Source of the DNA: a virus
Virus record (IMG/VR): IMGVR_UViG_3300030090_000611
Coordinates: 1 to 34,805 of that record
Reading direction: 5' to 3' (one strand)
DNA: 34,805 nt
The notes under the pieces are model-generated. The model saw nothing but the letters and a program-made list of their open reading frames with translations. It was not told where the DNA came from and searched no databases. Shown one piece after another: positions 9,301 to 16,440 of this stretch; position 1 is the stretch's first letter, and every line of letters starts with the position of its first letter. Made by a program: the position numbers and the translations under genes.

Positions 9301-11772
9301 AATAATAAATTTTTTAAAATTGTTTTACTAGATGGTTGGACTAGATTTGTACAACTTGCATCATACAGTGCTGGTAAAAGTTTAATACATAAAAATTTAA
9401 AGATGATAGCAGATCACGGTAATCTTGCTCCATCTAAAAGAATTAGATTAGCAAGGGATCAACTTACTGAATTAAATGTAGATATTGATCAAGGTTTAAA
9501 TTATCTTAAAAGAAATGATGGAGAAATAAATGTTGATGATGCTTTTTACTATGATATTAAAAAAGGTGCGGCTAGATATACAAACGAAGTTATACTAGAT
9601 ACTAGTGGTAGGGCAGGAGTTAATTCTACTTTTATTAATAATCCTATGAAAACTATGTTTACTCAGCTAATGGGATACCCTGCTGCTTTTACTAATGTTG
9701 TACTAAAGAATTTTGTTAGAGGTCTTAAAAATCCTTATAGCGCACCAGATACTATTGCGGCTGCTTTAATGATGACCGCAGGAGCTTCTGGATTAAACTA
9801 TGTAAGAACTGGTGGAGAAGGATACGATGAAAAAAATGCAGCGCAGATTGCTGGAGAAGGGTTAGCAAGATGGGGTGGTAATGGTATTATCCTAGATCAA
9901 ATGCAAAGAGTAGCTAAAACTTATGATATGACAGGCGGCAATTTAGCTTCTGCTGCAATTTCTGCTACTGGCATACCCGGACAAGATTTAATAAAACTAG
10001 GATATATAGGCCCCGGAAGTCTCTTAGCAACTAAAGCACCCGGATATGGAGCATATAAAACAGTTTTTGGTAAAGACTTTAAAGATAAATATGATGATGT
10101 AACAGGTATAAGAAAAGTATATAGAACAGATTATCGAGAGGGTGGAGAAGTCAAGGATGTGCAGAATGTCATAGAAAATCCTGAAGATCGTATAGACCCT
10201 TATACAAATCTACCTTATAGTGATACTTATGAAGAACGAACAAGATATGTATTTGGAGGTTTAATTGGTAGCCTATCTAGAACTATAACAAAAGCTTTAA
10301 CTAGAAAAGGAATTAGACCTGATCCTGATATGGTTAAAAGAGTAGCAGATGAAATAGAAGAGGGTGTGTACCATCATAATGATCCTGATGTGCCTACAGA
10401 TCCTTTAATGGAAGAATATGTTGATAGGGCTACACGATCTTTAATAGATGAAAAGCATGATAAAAATTTAGTAGATATGAAAGGAGAGTTTCCAGAATTT
10501 TTTGACCCTCAAGGTCGCCTTCAAGGAAGTGAAGAGTTTAGTAGAGCAAGAGGTTACTTTGAAGATCAGATAGATAACTTTCAAAAAGAAGGACAGCTTG
10601 AAAATAAAATGATTTCGGGTCAAGACTACAGAAATTATATTCAAGAAAAACTACTAACTATACCCGGAGCAATAAACAATACTGATTATACACTTAAAAA
10701 CTATAAAAATTATTTAAATGAAAAAATAAATCTTGGCACAGAAAAATGGTTTTTAAATGAAAATAGAGGTACTGTTAAAGATTATTTAAAAAAATTACCT
10801 GAAATAAAAAAAGACAGTAAGAATATGTCAAATAAAATAATAGCTTCTTTAGATGCTGAAGAGCGAAGAATGCTACAAACTTTTGGATCACAGCTACCTA
10901 TATTGCCTAAAGCTGGTTTAGATCCATTATATTTAAACCTGACTAAAAAAGAAAAGAAAGAAAACTTAGAGCGTTTTTTAAAAGACTCTAAAGAAAAGAA
11001 AATCTTTTTTAGAACAACTAGAGATGGTTTTGATTTTGAATGGCAAGAGTCTGTGATAATGCCTTTTGAAACAGGTATGCATATCGGCACTCAAAAACAA
11101 GCAGAGTTTATTGCGGGTAGACACATGGGCGTGATAAGAATGGCAGAAGAAGCTATGAATTTGTCAGGCAAACAAATAACTCAAAGATTCCAAAGACCTA
11201 TTCCAAAAGATATTTCTGCACGAACTTTGAATACTACTATGTTTAGAGGATATATTTCTGTTAAAAATCCACTAGTTATTGATAAAGACTTTGGAGATTG
11301 GAGAGCAGAAAATTATCTTACTGAGAGAGAACAACTTGCGTATTTACTAGATGCTATTAAAGAACAATCTAATATTAGCGATGAAGTTGTAGATGAAGGC
11401 ATAGGTAAATTGTATGTAGAAGCAGGAAAATATATCCGATGGTTTCAAAGACAAGATCAATTAATACCAGAATTAAGTAAGGATGGAGGCGAAGCAAGTT
11501 TTATTTTTAAACAAAAAGATCAAATAAGAAGAGCCTATATAAATAATTTAACTAAAAGATTTTTTCAATCTATGGGGTTTGACTCCATAGCATATAAAAA
11601 TACTTTTGAAACTCCTAAGAAATCTAAACAAGAATACTCTTATATTTTGTTTGAGCCTAATCAATTTAAAAATATTTCGGCTGAAGAGTTTGATATAGAA
11701 GATCCAAGATTTAATGTACGAACAGGTGGATTATTAAAATCTTTAAAAAAGAAGGTGCAAGTAAATGGCTAG
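6367..11772 (+). CDS. Giant 1801 aa virion-type protein with C-terminal ADP-ribosyltransferase-like domain
   Basis: The largest gene of the window, last of the coupled virion block and overlapping the LysM gene by 8 nt. Residues about 140-255 are Gly/Ala-rich and hydrophobic, a likely membrane-active segment. Residues about 320-480 are charged and helical. Residues about 870-1250 hold further hydrophobic helices (TLPLSTISSLTEVLINVQ; TQLMGYPAAF). Near 1546-1770 the order of motifs is IFFRTT (1546-1551), GMHIGT (1570-1575), YISVKNPL, GFDSIAYKN (1737-1745) and YSYILFEPNQFKN (1757-1769). That order and spacing match the ADP-ribosyltransferase domain found at the ends of phage polyvalent proteins (ART-PolyVal type: FHGT, HFGT, NLKNPL, GYDGIVY, SYIVFxPxQIKS). 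The first motif has Arg where the usual one has His, so activity is uncertain. By size and place it is the analogue of T7 gp16-type ejected proteins; a role in host modification is inference. Confidence 0.85.
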   Translation: MAIVTSSLYDDSEINNLLLKSPSSIDDTPKTTNDLSTNSFVLRHGVPLVEKIENSNAFSSYFNQGITDAFFDKPKYFDGDDVISHLRKQQSALLSAGAISQILQTDEFNDFDRENYAKLKTMFDNVGPEGFTEWVDAIVSNTGHVLNDPATYVGGGIGALGIKGLIKLAQVSNNPLLKKAAAKYVGTGYTGFASQGAASGLIYGGVANVGQQNLNLALGLQDEFKYGDLGIAGITGFGGGAAIGTALRGIPDVASKTRNLFKNDNDQKVFNKTIDEEVVHNNIKNDTGEPLQDSIVIEAIPYIQSKETKVYYDTSEEFIEAALPVEGPSRWQQKRAKESSKKTRLEEKEERLYGGFMTEEMIMQASKDYNVNPNEIIENALDYEASRDIPSIEDVSDMAFYYEVDQSPFIPRSWNDEYKNIYKDHNALESSRTFREKSMRNFRDHMDAKKQAKEEKRLKRQKQKDALLEKEQAERPNPFVIEPINYTPPKYDHYDAIIDMAKDLDYVDPPKQSLNAGQKFSDDIGGGNQVAEEAADIHQQVNTGQITPDTARARLSKAIQRIHGVYLFGKPTKILTQFLNDSKIATDLAARIRYDANKTYSSDSEAVNFDYNETYKEYAGGLYSSFMRTLENIRPFMRGKGKDTTFELLSRALRGERSEFDEINAAADEIRINIFNKVAEDSDRLNINPDVDISNYFPRLWDRSAIIKDFYGTKFEPILDKGKYAGQGEMKLAKMLLEDGQAQSEQEAYKIVMDMLDKKGSDLHSSGNSFFTKRIFDKIKDDNKYSEFLDNDISNVIYNYITQAAGTHAKKTVLGVDNIVQFEKMWVDKIAEEVTSKRGKSAFSASDREQILHLYKTITGEELEDFGPAGQFIRDGYVMLTRMATLPLSTISSLTEVLINVQKAGLGQTAKGMGFALNQGTKWLTASLADKLMKNHNLSRPEAINEMREFFFFVDNAAVSSVDRLADASIANRTMQNINNKFFKIVLLDGWTRFVQLASYSAGKSLIHKNLKMIADHGNLAPSKRIRLARDQLTELNVDIDQGLNYLKRNDGEINVDDAFYYDIKKGAARYTNEVILDTSGRAGVNSTFINNPMKTMFTQLMGYPAAFTNVVLKNFVRGLKNPYSAPDTIAAALMMTAGASGLNYVRTGGEGYDEKNAAQIAGEGLARWGGNGIILDQMQRVAKTYDMTGGNLASAAISATGIPGQDLIKLGYIGPGSLLATKAPGYGAYKTVFGKDFKDKYDDVTGIRKVYRTDYREGGEVKDVQNVIENPEDRIDPYTNLPYSDTYEERTRYVFGGLIGSLSRTITKALTRKGIRPDPDMVKRVADEIEEGVYHHNDPDVPTDPLMEEYVDRATRSLIDEKHDKNLVDMKGEFPEFFDPQGRLQGSEEFSRARGYFEDQIDNFQKEGQLENKMISGQDYRNYIQEKLLTIPGAINNTDYTLKNYKNYLNEKINLGTEKWFLNENRGTVKDYLKKLPEIKKDSKNMSNKIIASLDAEERRMLQTFGSQLPILPKAGLDPLYLNLTKKEKKENLERFLKDSKEKKIFFRTTRDGFDFEWQESVIMPFETGMHIGTQKQAEFIAGRHMGVIRMAEEAMNLSGKQITQRFQRPIPKDISARTLNTTMFRGYISVKNPLVIDKDFGDWRAENYLTEREQLAYLLDAIKEQSNISDEVVDEGIGKLYVEAGKYIRWFQRQDQLIPELSKDGGEASFIFKQKDQIRRAYINNLTKRFFQSMGFDSIAYKNTFETPKKSKQEYSYILFEPNQFKNISAEEFDIEDPRFNVRTGGLLKSLKKKVQVNG

Positions 11773-13165
11773 TTATACTTTAAAAAAGGGAGACACTTTA
11801 TATTCTATAGCAAAGCAATATAATACTGATGTTGCATCGCTTCAAATGTTAAATAGTATTTCAGATCCAAATGCCATGAAGATAGGCTCACAACTATATG
11901 TTCCTTCTCTTTCTCTTGTTGAGCAGGTTGAGTCCTTTAAAAAAGAACCTACTATCGGAAAAGAAATAGAAAAATTAAAACAAAGAGGTTCTAGTCTTAA
12001 AGGAGACTTTGTACCTCCCTCTTTATCTGGAAGGAATGTAGTTCCTGAAAGAATACAAAAAGAAGAACCGCCTGAACCTGAAAAAAAAATTACAAAAATC
12101 TTAGAAGAAAAACAAAGAACTTTTACACCGCCTCAGAAGTATCAAGGCTTTGGAAGAATAACAAATCCTTTTGATCCTGAAGTTAGGGCGCAAGCGGCAA
12201 AATATGAGGAAGAAAAAAAAGAAGAAGAAAATGATCCAATAAATTTTATAGTTGAAACTTTACTTTTACCAGAAGCTAAAGCGTTTGTTCCTGAAGAAAT
12301 TAAAACTCCAGTAATTAAAGAAAACTTTAAAGGAAAACTGCTAGATAAAAGTGGTAGTGCTTATACTACTGTTGTTGATACAGAGTTAAAACCTAAAGAA
12401 AAAACTATTTCAGGCATTGTTGAAAAAGGCCAAGCAGAAGCATTACAACGATTTTTAAATGCAGGGCCTATAGATATTACTTCTTATTTTAAAGATCCTA
12501 AAAAACGTGTTGTATTAGATATGAGCGACCCTATTGGTTTTGTAAAAGAAAAAAGAACGCAAGGAGCTAGTGATGTTTATTTATTATCTCATATAGTTTC
12601 TGCTATTCAAGAGCATAATAAAAAAGCCCCCGGAGAAGATGCGTATAAATTAGATCCTTTAAAACAAAGCTTAGTATGGATCTTTGGAACTAGTCCAGAA
12701 AAAGTAAATGAATTTAAAAATTATGCGGATAAAAAAATATTTAGATATAAAAATACTAGTCCTTTAGTAGAAAGAATTGAAAATGATTCTAATCAACAAG
12801 AAATTGAAGACTATGCTGATTATGTTTCTACTTTATCATCAGAAGAAAAAAAGAAAGAATTTAAAAAACAAAGTAAAATAGCTAGAGATCTTGGTATTAG
12901 TAATGATGATGAGCTAGTTCGTAACGCAGTTGAGTATTTAAAACTTCAAAGTATTTATGGAGCAGGTAAGCCAGTGTTAATAAAAGAAGGTGGTAATACT
13001 ATAGTAGATGAAAAAGTTTCTCAATATTACACTAGTTTAAAAAGACATCCTAGAGATAAAGAAGAAATAAGAACATTAACGCAAGTCTTAAACAGAATAA
13101 GGACTCCTAATCCTAATGATGAATATGATTATGTTTCAATAGCAGCGACAGGTAGAGGATTATAA
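11765..13165 (+). CDS. LysM-domain protein, peptidoglycan binding
   Basis: A protein of 466 aa. Residues 3-48 form one LysM repeat (YTLKKGDTLYSIAKQYN, then a Leu/Asn turn and IGSQLYVP), the family that binds N-acetylglucosamine glycans such as peptidoglycan. No signal peptide precedes it, so it is more likely part of the particle or released at lysis than secreted. The remaining 400 residues are Lys/Glu/Pro rich and partly disordered (PPEPEKK), with helical stretches near the end and no recognised hydrolase. It overlaps the giant protein by 8 nt and is followed without a gap by the M15 peptidase. This suggests wall contact during entry or a partner of the lysin. Confidence 0.85.
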   Translation: MASYTLKKGDTLYSIAKQYNTDVASLQMLNSISDPNAMKIGSQLYVPSLSLVEQVESFKKEPTIGKEIEKLKQRGSSLKGDFVPPSLSGRNVVPERIQKEEPPEPEKKITKILEEKQRTFTPPQKYQGFGRITNPFDPEVRAQAAKYEEEKKEEENDPINFIVETLLLPEAKAFVPEEIKTPVIKENFKGKLLDKSGSAYTTVVDTELKPKEKTISGIVEKGQAEALQRFLNAGPIDITSYFKDPKKRVVLDMSDPIGFVKEKRTQGASDVYLLSHIVSAIQEHNKKAPGEDAYKLDPLKQSLVWIFGTSPEKVNEFKNYADKKIFRYKNTSPLVERIENDSNQQEIEDYADYVSTLSSEEKKKEFKKQSKIARDLGISNDDELVRNAVEYLKLQSIYGAGKPVLIKEGGNTIVDEKVSQYYTSLKRHPRDKEEIRTLTQVLNRIRTPNPNDEYDYVSIAATGRGL

Positions 13166-13534
13166 ATGTACAAATATTTTACAGCAGATGAACTAAAGTG
13201 TCAACACTGTGGAGCAGAAGGTATTGATGGATACTTTATGGCTAAGATAGATAATTTACGCGAAGAGTTAGGTTTTCCATTCCCTGTTACTTCTGGTTAT
13301 CGTTGCCCAAAACACCCCATAGAAGCTCGTAAGAAGGCTCCGGGGGCGCATACGACAGGCAAGGCTATAGATATAGGGGTATCTGGAAATGATGCTTATA
13401 TCTTAATAGAGGCCGCTATACGAGACAACTTTACAGGGATAGGTATAAATCAAAAAGGTAATAACAGGTTCATACATCTAGATATTATACCACACTCATC
13501 TAGTTCGCCTCGCCCTTGGATATGGAGTTATTAA
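13166..13534 (+). CDS. M15 family peptidase, endolysin candidate
   Basis: A protein of 122 aa, usual length for the M15A group of zinc D,D- or L,D-peptidases that cut peptidoglycan cross-bridges. The visible hallmarks are a CxxC near the N-terminus (C12, C15), SGYRCPKHP at 43-51, GAHTTGKAID with zinc ligands H62 and D69, and FIHLD with the third ligand H104. It has no signal peptide, so it needs the holin encoded next (2 nt gap) to reach the wall, or it is carried by the virion. Neighbouring LysM and holin genes support a lysis role. Confidence 0.88.
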   Translation: MYKYFTADELKCQHCGAEGIDGYFMAKIDNLREELGFPFPVTSGYRCPKHPIEARKKAPGAHTTGKAIDIGVSGNDAYILIEAAIRDNFTGIGINQKGNNRFIHLDIIPHSSSSPRPWIWSY

Positions 13535-13535
13535 A

Positions 13536-13919
13536 ATGAGTGTTATAGGAAATATAATAGGTGGTTTAGGTGGTAAAGTTGTAGAAGCTTTTGATAATAG
13601 AAGCCAGCGGAAACATGATGAAAAAGTAAAGGCATTAGAAATAGAAAGTGCTAGGCATACAGCAAAAGTAGAGATGGCCCTTAAAGGTCAACAGCTAGAT
13701 AATTCTTGGGAGCTTGAACAAATAAAAAACTCAGGATGGAAAGATGAATGGGTTTTAATTTTGTTAAGCATCCCTTTAGTTCTTTCATTCATACCCGGAA
13801 CTGTGGGGTATGTGGAAGCGGGGTTTGCTGCATTAAGTAAAACTCCTGATTGGTATCAGTGGTTAATACTTGCAGTATTTGCAGCAATATATGGTATAAG
13901 GATATGGCGAAGAAAATAA
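13536..13919 (+). CDS. Holin of the 3TM (GTA holin) type
   Basis: A protein of 127 aa. A charged, helical N-terminal half is followed by hydrophobic helices at about 72-88 (WVLILLSIPLVLSFIPG) and 107-123 (WYQWLILAVFAAIYG), with a basic tail RIWRRK. The WKDEW motif ahead of the first helix, the FIPG turn and the WYQW start of the last helix fit the family of holins used for release of gene transfer agents and many marine phages. It would form the inner-membrane lesion that lets the M15 lysin out. A strong AGGAGG site just after its stop serves the next tiny gene. Confidence 0.75.
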   Translation: MSVIGNIIGGLGGKVVEAFDNRSQRKHDEKVKALEIESARHTAKVEMALKGQQLDNSWELEQIKNSGWKDEWVLILLSIPLVLSFIPGTVGYVEAGFAALSKTPDWYQWLILAVFAAIYGIRIWRRK

Positions 13920-13937
13920 AAGGAGGATTAAAAAAAC

Positions 13938-14012
13938 ATGATGACGAAAGCTTTAGCAAGACTTGCGTGGCTTTGGTTATTTATAATTTGTCTAACACCA
14001 TTTTTAGCATAG
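13938..14012 (+). CDS. 24 aa single-span membrane microprotein in lysis cassette
   Basis: A tiny frame MMTKALARLAWLWLFIICLTPFLA with a strong ribosome site AGGAGG at 13921-13926. Two ATGs are possible (13938 or 13941). Three N-terminal positive charges are followed by a single Trp/Leu/Ile-rich helix from about residue 9 on. It lies between the holin and a second membrane protein. Such peptides can act as extra holins, antiholins or lysis timers; the role here is inferred from position only. Confidence 0.6.
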   Translation: MMTKALARLAWLWLFIICLTPFLA

Positions 14013-14019
14013 AATAAAA

Positions 14020-14490
14020 ATGATATTTGAATCAATAGCTGCTATAAGCGCGGCATTAGGTGCTGTTAATGGTCTTATTGGACAAGTCAAAGAATCTGGA
14101 GGACATATAAATTCTGTATTAGATAGGATGCAAGCTATTAATTCAGGAATGCAAAAATATGAAATAGAAAAACGTGAGTCATTAGTACAGCCTTTAACAC
14201 CACAAGAGGCTATGAAATTAGCTATGGCTAAAAGACAAATGGATAGGTTTCACGAAGAGCTAAAAAATATGGCAGTTCTTTCTAGAGATCATCAAAAATT
14301 TGTAGATGATTACTTTCAAGTAATAGCAGAATCTAAAGCACAACATGAAGCATCAGTTAGAGCTGTGCTAGAAAAACGTAAACAAAGAAAACAATTACTA
14401 CATGATCTTTTTGTTTGGACTTCAGTAAGTGGGATTGGTTTAATAATATCTGCTATAATAATAGCAATGGTTATAGCAATATTCAAATGA
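14020..14490 (+). CDS. Coiled-coil protein with C-terminal membrane anchor, lysis region
   Basis: A protein of 156 aa. The N-terminus (IFESIAAISAALGAVNGLIG) is mildly hydrophobic, the middle (residues 50-125) is a charged helical coiled coil, and the C-terminus (131-155) is a clear transmembrane segment ending IAIFK. It overlaps the next gene by ATGA. It could be a tail-anchored partner of the holin or a spanin-like protein, though a classical inner-membrane spanin has its anchor at the N-terminus. The family is not recognised with certainty. Confidence 0.75.
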   Translation: MIFESIAAISAALGAVNGLIGQVKESGGHINSVLDRMQAINSGMQKYEIEKRESLVQPLTPQEAMKLAMAKRQMDRFHEELKNMAVLSRDHQKFVDDYFQVIAESKAQHEASVRAVLEKRKQRKQLLHDLFVWTSVSGIGLIISAIIIAMVIAIFK

Positions 14491-14702
14491 CAGTACTAGC
14501 ATTTATGTTAGTAGTTATTGTAAATGGCAATACACTAGATAATCAAGGATGGTATTTTAAAAATGTGTACCGCTGCAATACTTTTGCACACGCTGTAGAG
14601 CATGGCAGCGTACACTACCGAGATAGAAGACCATCACAACATAACATTACAGCTTATTGTGTACCAATAAGTGTACCTGATACAACTAAATTTTGGGATT
14701 AA
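14487..14702 (+). CDS. Small exported-type protein, unknown
   Basis: A protein of 71 aa. I chose ATG 14487, which forms an ATGA overlap with the previous stop, rather than the in-frame ATG 14415 buried in that gene. Residues 2-13 (TVLAFMLVVIVN) are a short hydrophobic start, perhaps a signal or anchor. The rest is polar with two cysteines (in YRCNTF and AYCVPI) that could form a disulfide outside the cytoplasm. It follows the lysis genes and so may act in the envelope. No family was recognised. Confidence 0.7.
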   Translation: MTVLAFMLVVIVNGNTLDNQGWYFKNVYRCNTFAHAVEHGSVHYRDRRPSQHNITAYCVPISVPDTTKFWD

Positions 14703-14705
14703 TAT

Positions 14706-14897
14706 ATGGCAGTTAAAAAGAAAAAATCTAAATCAAAAGTAAATCAAGCTGGTAATTATACTAAGCCGACAATGCGAAAAAGATTATTCAATAAAATTAA
14801 AGCAGGATCTAAAGGAGGCAAGCCGGGACAATGGAGTGCTAGGAAAGCTCAGATGCTTGCTAAACAATATAAAGCTGCTGGAGGTGGATATAAATAA
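14706..14897 (+). CDS. Small very basic protein 1
   Basis: A protein of 63 aa, roughly one third Lys/Arg, starting MAVKKKKSKSK and ending AAGGGYK. The core GSKGGKPGQWSARKAQMLAK reads like a short conserved motif repeatedly seen in uncultured marine phages. No structure or function is known to me; the charge suggests nucleic acid binding. It is directly followed by the next basic gene with no gap. Confidence 0.75.
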   Translation: MAVKKKKSKSKVNQAGNYTKPTMRKRLFNKIKAGSKGGKPGQWSARKAQMLAKQYKAAGGGYK

Positions 14898-15176
14898 ATG
14901 GCTGATCCAAAGAAAGGAACTGGTAAAAAACCTAAAGGTAGTGGTAGAAGATTATATACGGATGAAAATCCTAAAGATACTGTACGAATTAAATATGCAA
15001 CTGTTCAAGACGCTAGAGATACAGTACGAAAGGTGAAAAATATTAGAAAGCCTTTTGCCAGAAAAATACAGATACTAACTGTTATGGAGCAGAGGGCTAA
15101 AGTAGCAGGTAAAAAGAAACAAGCAGAAATAGCAAAGCAAGGAAAAGAATCTATACGAAGAAAAAATAAAAAATAA
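14898..15176 (+). CDS. Small very basic protein 2
   Basis: A protein of 92 aa abutting the previous stop. It starts MADPKKGTGKKPKGSGRRLY, has a helical centre (VQDARDTVRKVKNIRKPFARKI) and ends SIRRKNKK. The order of this gene after the GQWSARKAQ protein is familiar from marine phage contigs, but no function is known. It is the last gene before the glutamine riboswitch-like RNA, which begins only about 4 nt after its stop. A DNA- or RNA-binding role is inferred from charge alone. Confidence 0.75.
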   Translation: MADPKKGTGKKPKGSGRRLYTDENPKDTVRIKYATVQDARDTVRKVKNIRKPFARKIQILTVMEQRAKVAGKKKQAEIAKQGKESIRRKNKK

Positions 15177-15179
15177 ATT

Positions 15180-15229
15180 ACGTTCATCCTTATAGGACGG
15201 AAGTAGGCATATAATGCCGAAGGAACGCA
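15180..15229 (+). ncRNA. Glutamine riboswitch-like RNA (glnA / Downstream-peptide group)
   Basis: The stretch folds into a three-way junction. P1 is CGTTC (15181-15185) with GAACG (15223-15227). P2 is TCCT (15187-15190) with AGGA (15194-15197). P3 is GGCA (15206-15209) with TGCC (15215-15218). The joining strands read CGGAAGTAGG and CCGAAGGAACGCA, which are the conserved bases I know from the glnA RNA motif, a glutamine-binding aptamer of cyanobacteria, marine metagenomes and phages. A small peptide gene with a strong ribosome site follows 36 nt later, the usual arrangement. Which of the two glutamine classes it belongs to cannot be settled by eye. Confidence 0.82.
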
Positions 15230-15264
15230 TTGATGAAGTTTATCAATCTAACTGGAGGTATAAT

Positions 15265-15411
15265 ATGGCTGAATATTACAGAGGCTTTAAGCATGACGGA
15301 AAAATAAAAGAATCTTCAAAAGTTAAATCAGGGATTTATCGTGGAGTAAAATGGTATGAAACAGACTCAACAGAAAATACTGACAAAAAAAGAACTGAAG
15401 GAACTAATTAA
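15265..15411 (+). CDS. 48 aa YRG-motif peptide under riboswitch (DUF4278-like)
   Basis: I chose ATG 15265 because GGAGG lies 6 nt ahead (15254-15258). The in-frame ATG at 15214 sits inside stem P3 of the riboswitch and would translate the RNA itself. The peptide starts MAEYYRGFKHDGKI and holds two YRG motifs, YYRGF (4-8) and YRGVKW (25-30). These resemble the short YRG-repeat (DUF4278-type) proteins that follow glutamine riboswitches in marine cyanobacteria. In cyanobacteria such small peptides are tied to nitrogen status; whether this phage copy acts on host nitrogen metabolism is inference. Confidence 0.75.
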   Translation: MAEYYRGFKHDGKIKESSKVKSGIYRGVKWYETDSTENTDKKRTEGTN

Positions 15412-15441
15412 ACAACAACAAAATAAAAGGCACACTCAATA

Positions 15442-15687
15442 ATGGCATTAAAAAAATCTCAAAGATCTTTAAAATCTTGGACAAAACAGAAGTGGCGTAC
15501 TAAATCTGGTAAGCCTAGTGCTAAAACTGGAGAAAGGTATTTGCCTGAAAAAGCTATCAAAGCTTTATCTTCTAAAGAATATGCTGCAACTACTCGTAAA
15601 AAACGAGAAGATACCAAAAAAGGTAAACAGCATAGCAAGCAACCTAAAAAGATTGCAAAGAAAACAAGGAGCTATAGAAAGAAATGA
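15442..15687 (+). CDS. Small very basic protein 3
   Basis: A protein of 81 aa, about one third Lys/Arg, starting MALKKSQRSLKSWTKQKW. The segments SGKPSAKTGERYLPEKAIKA and the tail KKIAKKTRSYRKK recall a conserved small protein of T4-like and podovirus-like marine phages of unknown role. Its stop overlaps the next start as ATGA. It lies downstream of the riboswitch and could be co-transcribed with the YRG peptide; no terminator was seen between them. Confidence 0.75.
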   Translation: MALKKSQRSLKSWTKQKWRTKSGKPSAKTGERYLPEKAIKALSSKEYAATTRKKREDTKKGKQHSKQPKKIAKKTRSYRKK

Positions 15688-16019
15688 GAGAAGCATATAA
15701 GAAAGGAAGTAAAACCAAAAAGAAAAAAGATCCTCGACTAGCAAAGGCAGGTGTTTCAGGATATAACAAACCTAAAAGAACTCCAAAGCACCCTACAAAA
15801 TCCCACGTTGTAGTAGCCAAGCAAGGAGATAAAATAAAAACAATTCGATTTGGTCAACAGGGCGTTAGAGGGGCAGGTAAGAATCCTAAGAGCGCAAAAG
15901 ATAAAGCTCGAAAAAGATCATACTATGCTAGGCATAACGCACAAGATCCTAACCCTTCTAAACTTTCAGCTCGTTACTGGTCGCATCGTGTTAAATGGAA
16001 AGACGGAGGACAGGTATGA
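15684..16019 (+). CDS. Small very basic protein 4 (DUF6321-like)
   Basis: A protein of 111 aa with an ATGA overlap to the previous gene. Its features are KKKDPRLAKAGVSGYNKPK (15-33), TKSHVVVAKQGDKIKTIRFG (about 38-57) and a C-terminal YWSHRVKW. I recall this combination from marine phage proteins of unknown function (DUF6321 group); the number is from memory and should be checked. The sequence is strongly basic with a short beta-like centre. Together with the three other basic proteins it may bind DNA or RNA, but no experiment is known to me. Confidence 0.75.
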   Translation: MREAYKKGSKTKKKKDPRLAKAGVSGYNKPKRTPKHPTKSHVVVAKQGDKIKTIRFGQQGVRGAGKNPKSAKDKARKRSYYARHNAQDPNPSKLSARYWSHRVKWKDGGQV

Positions 16020-16240
16020 GTATGGAAGATTTTTTTTCTATGAGTGATATGCCAGAAGTAAGCGTGTTAAAAACTAATGCTGAAGTAGTATCGTATATGG
16101 CTCAAGCTGTAAATAGCATGAGTGATCCTGAATTACAGAAAGGATTATTTGCTTTACTGCATCAGCATTCTCTTGTAGTTTTAGAAACTAGTCAACGTAT
16201 AATGTCTAAAAATAAAATGCATTTAAAGGTAGTGGAGTGA
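16016..16240 (+). CDS. Small acidic helical protein, unknown
   Basis: A protein of 74 aa. ATG 16016 is preferred over in-frame ATG 15995: it forms an ATGA overlap with the stop before it and has GGAGGA 5 nt upstream (16005-16010). The sequence is Met-rich and mildly acidic, with helices around SVLKTNAEVVSYMAQAVNSM. It stands out from its basic neighbours. No family was recognised. Confidence 0.7.
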   Translation: MSMEDFFSMSDMPEVSVLKTNAEVVSYMAQAVNSMSDPELQKGLFALLHQHSLVVLETSQRIMSKNKMHLKVVE

Positions 16241-16440
16241 TAGAGCCTACAACATCTTTAATGCCTACTAATACTTGGGCAAAACATAATAATGTTGAGG
16301 TTGTTAAATATGATAGAAAGAATCATCAGGAACATAGATTACAAACAGTTTTTAAAACTATTTATTATGAGTTTGCGGATGGGAAAGTAAAATTAAATAA
16401 TTATGTATCGAACTCTTCTACTATAAATTTTTTAGTTTAA
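16237..16440 (+). CDS. Small protein with GTG start, last rightward gene
   Basis: A protein of 67 aa starting at GTG 16237, which overlaps the previous stop as GTGA. The sequence begins MIEPTTSLMPTNTWAKHNN. No motif was recognised. Its last 9 nt overlap the 3' end of the leftward gene at 16432, so the two gene sets collide here. I see no clear rho-independent terminator between them. Confidence 0.6.
   Translation: MIEPTTSLMPTNTWAKHNNVEVVKYDRKNHQEHRLQTVFKTIYYEFADGKVKLNNYVSNSSTINFLV

Noticed and set aside
15214-15264. Earlier in-frame ATG giving a 65 aa protein
   Set aside because: This start lies in stem P3 of the riboswitch and translates the conserved RNA bases (MPKERIDEV); the ATG at 15265 has GGAGG at the right distance.
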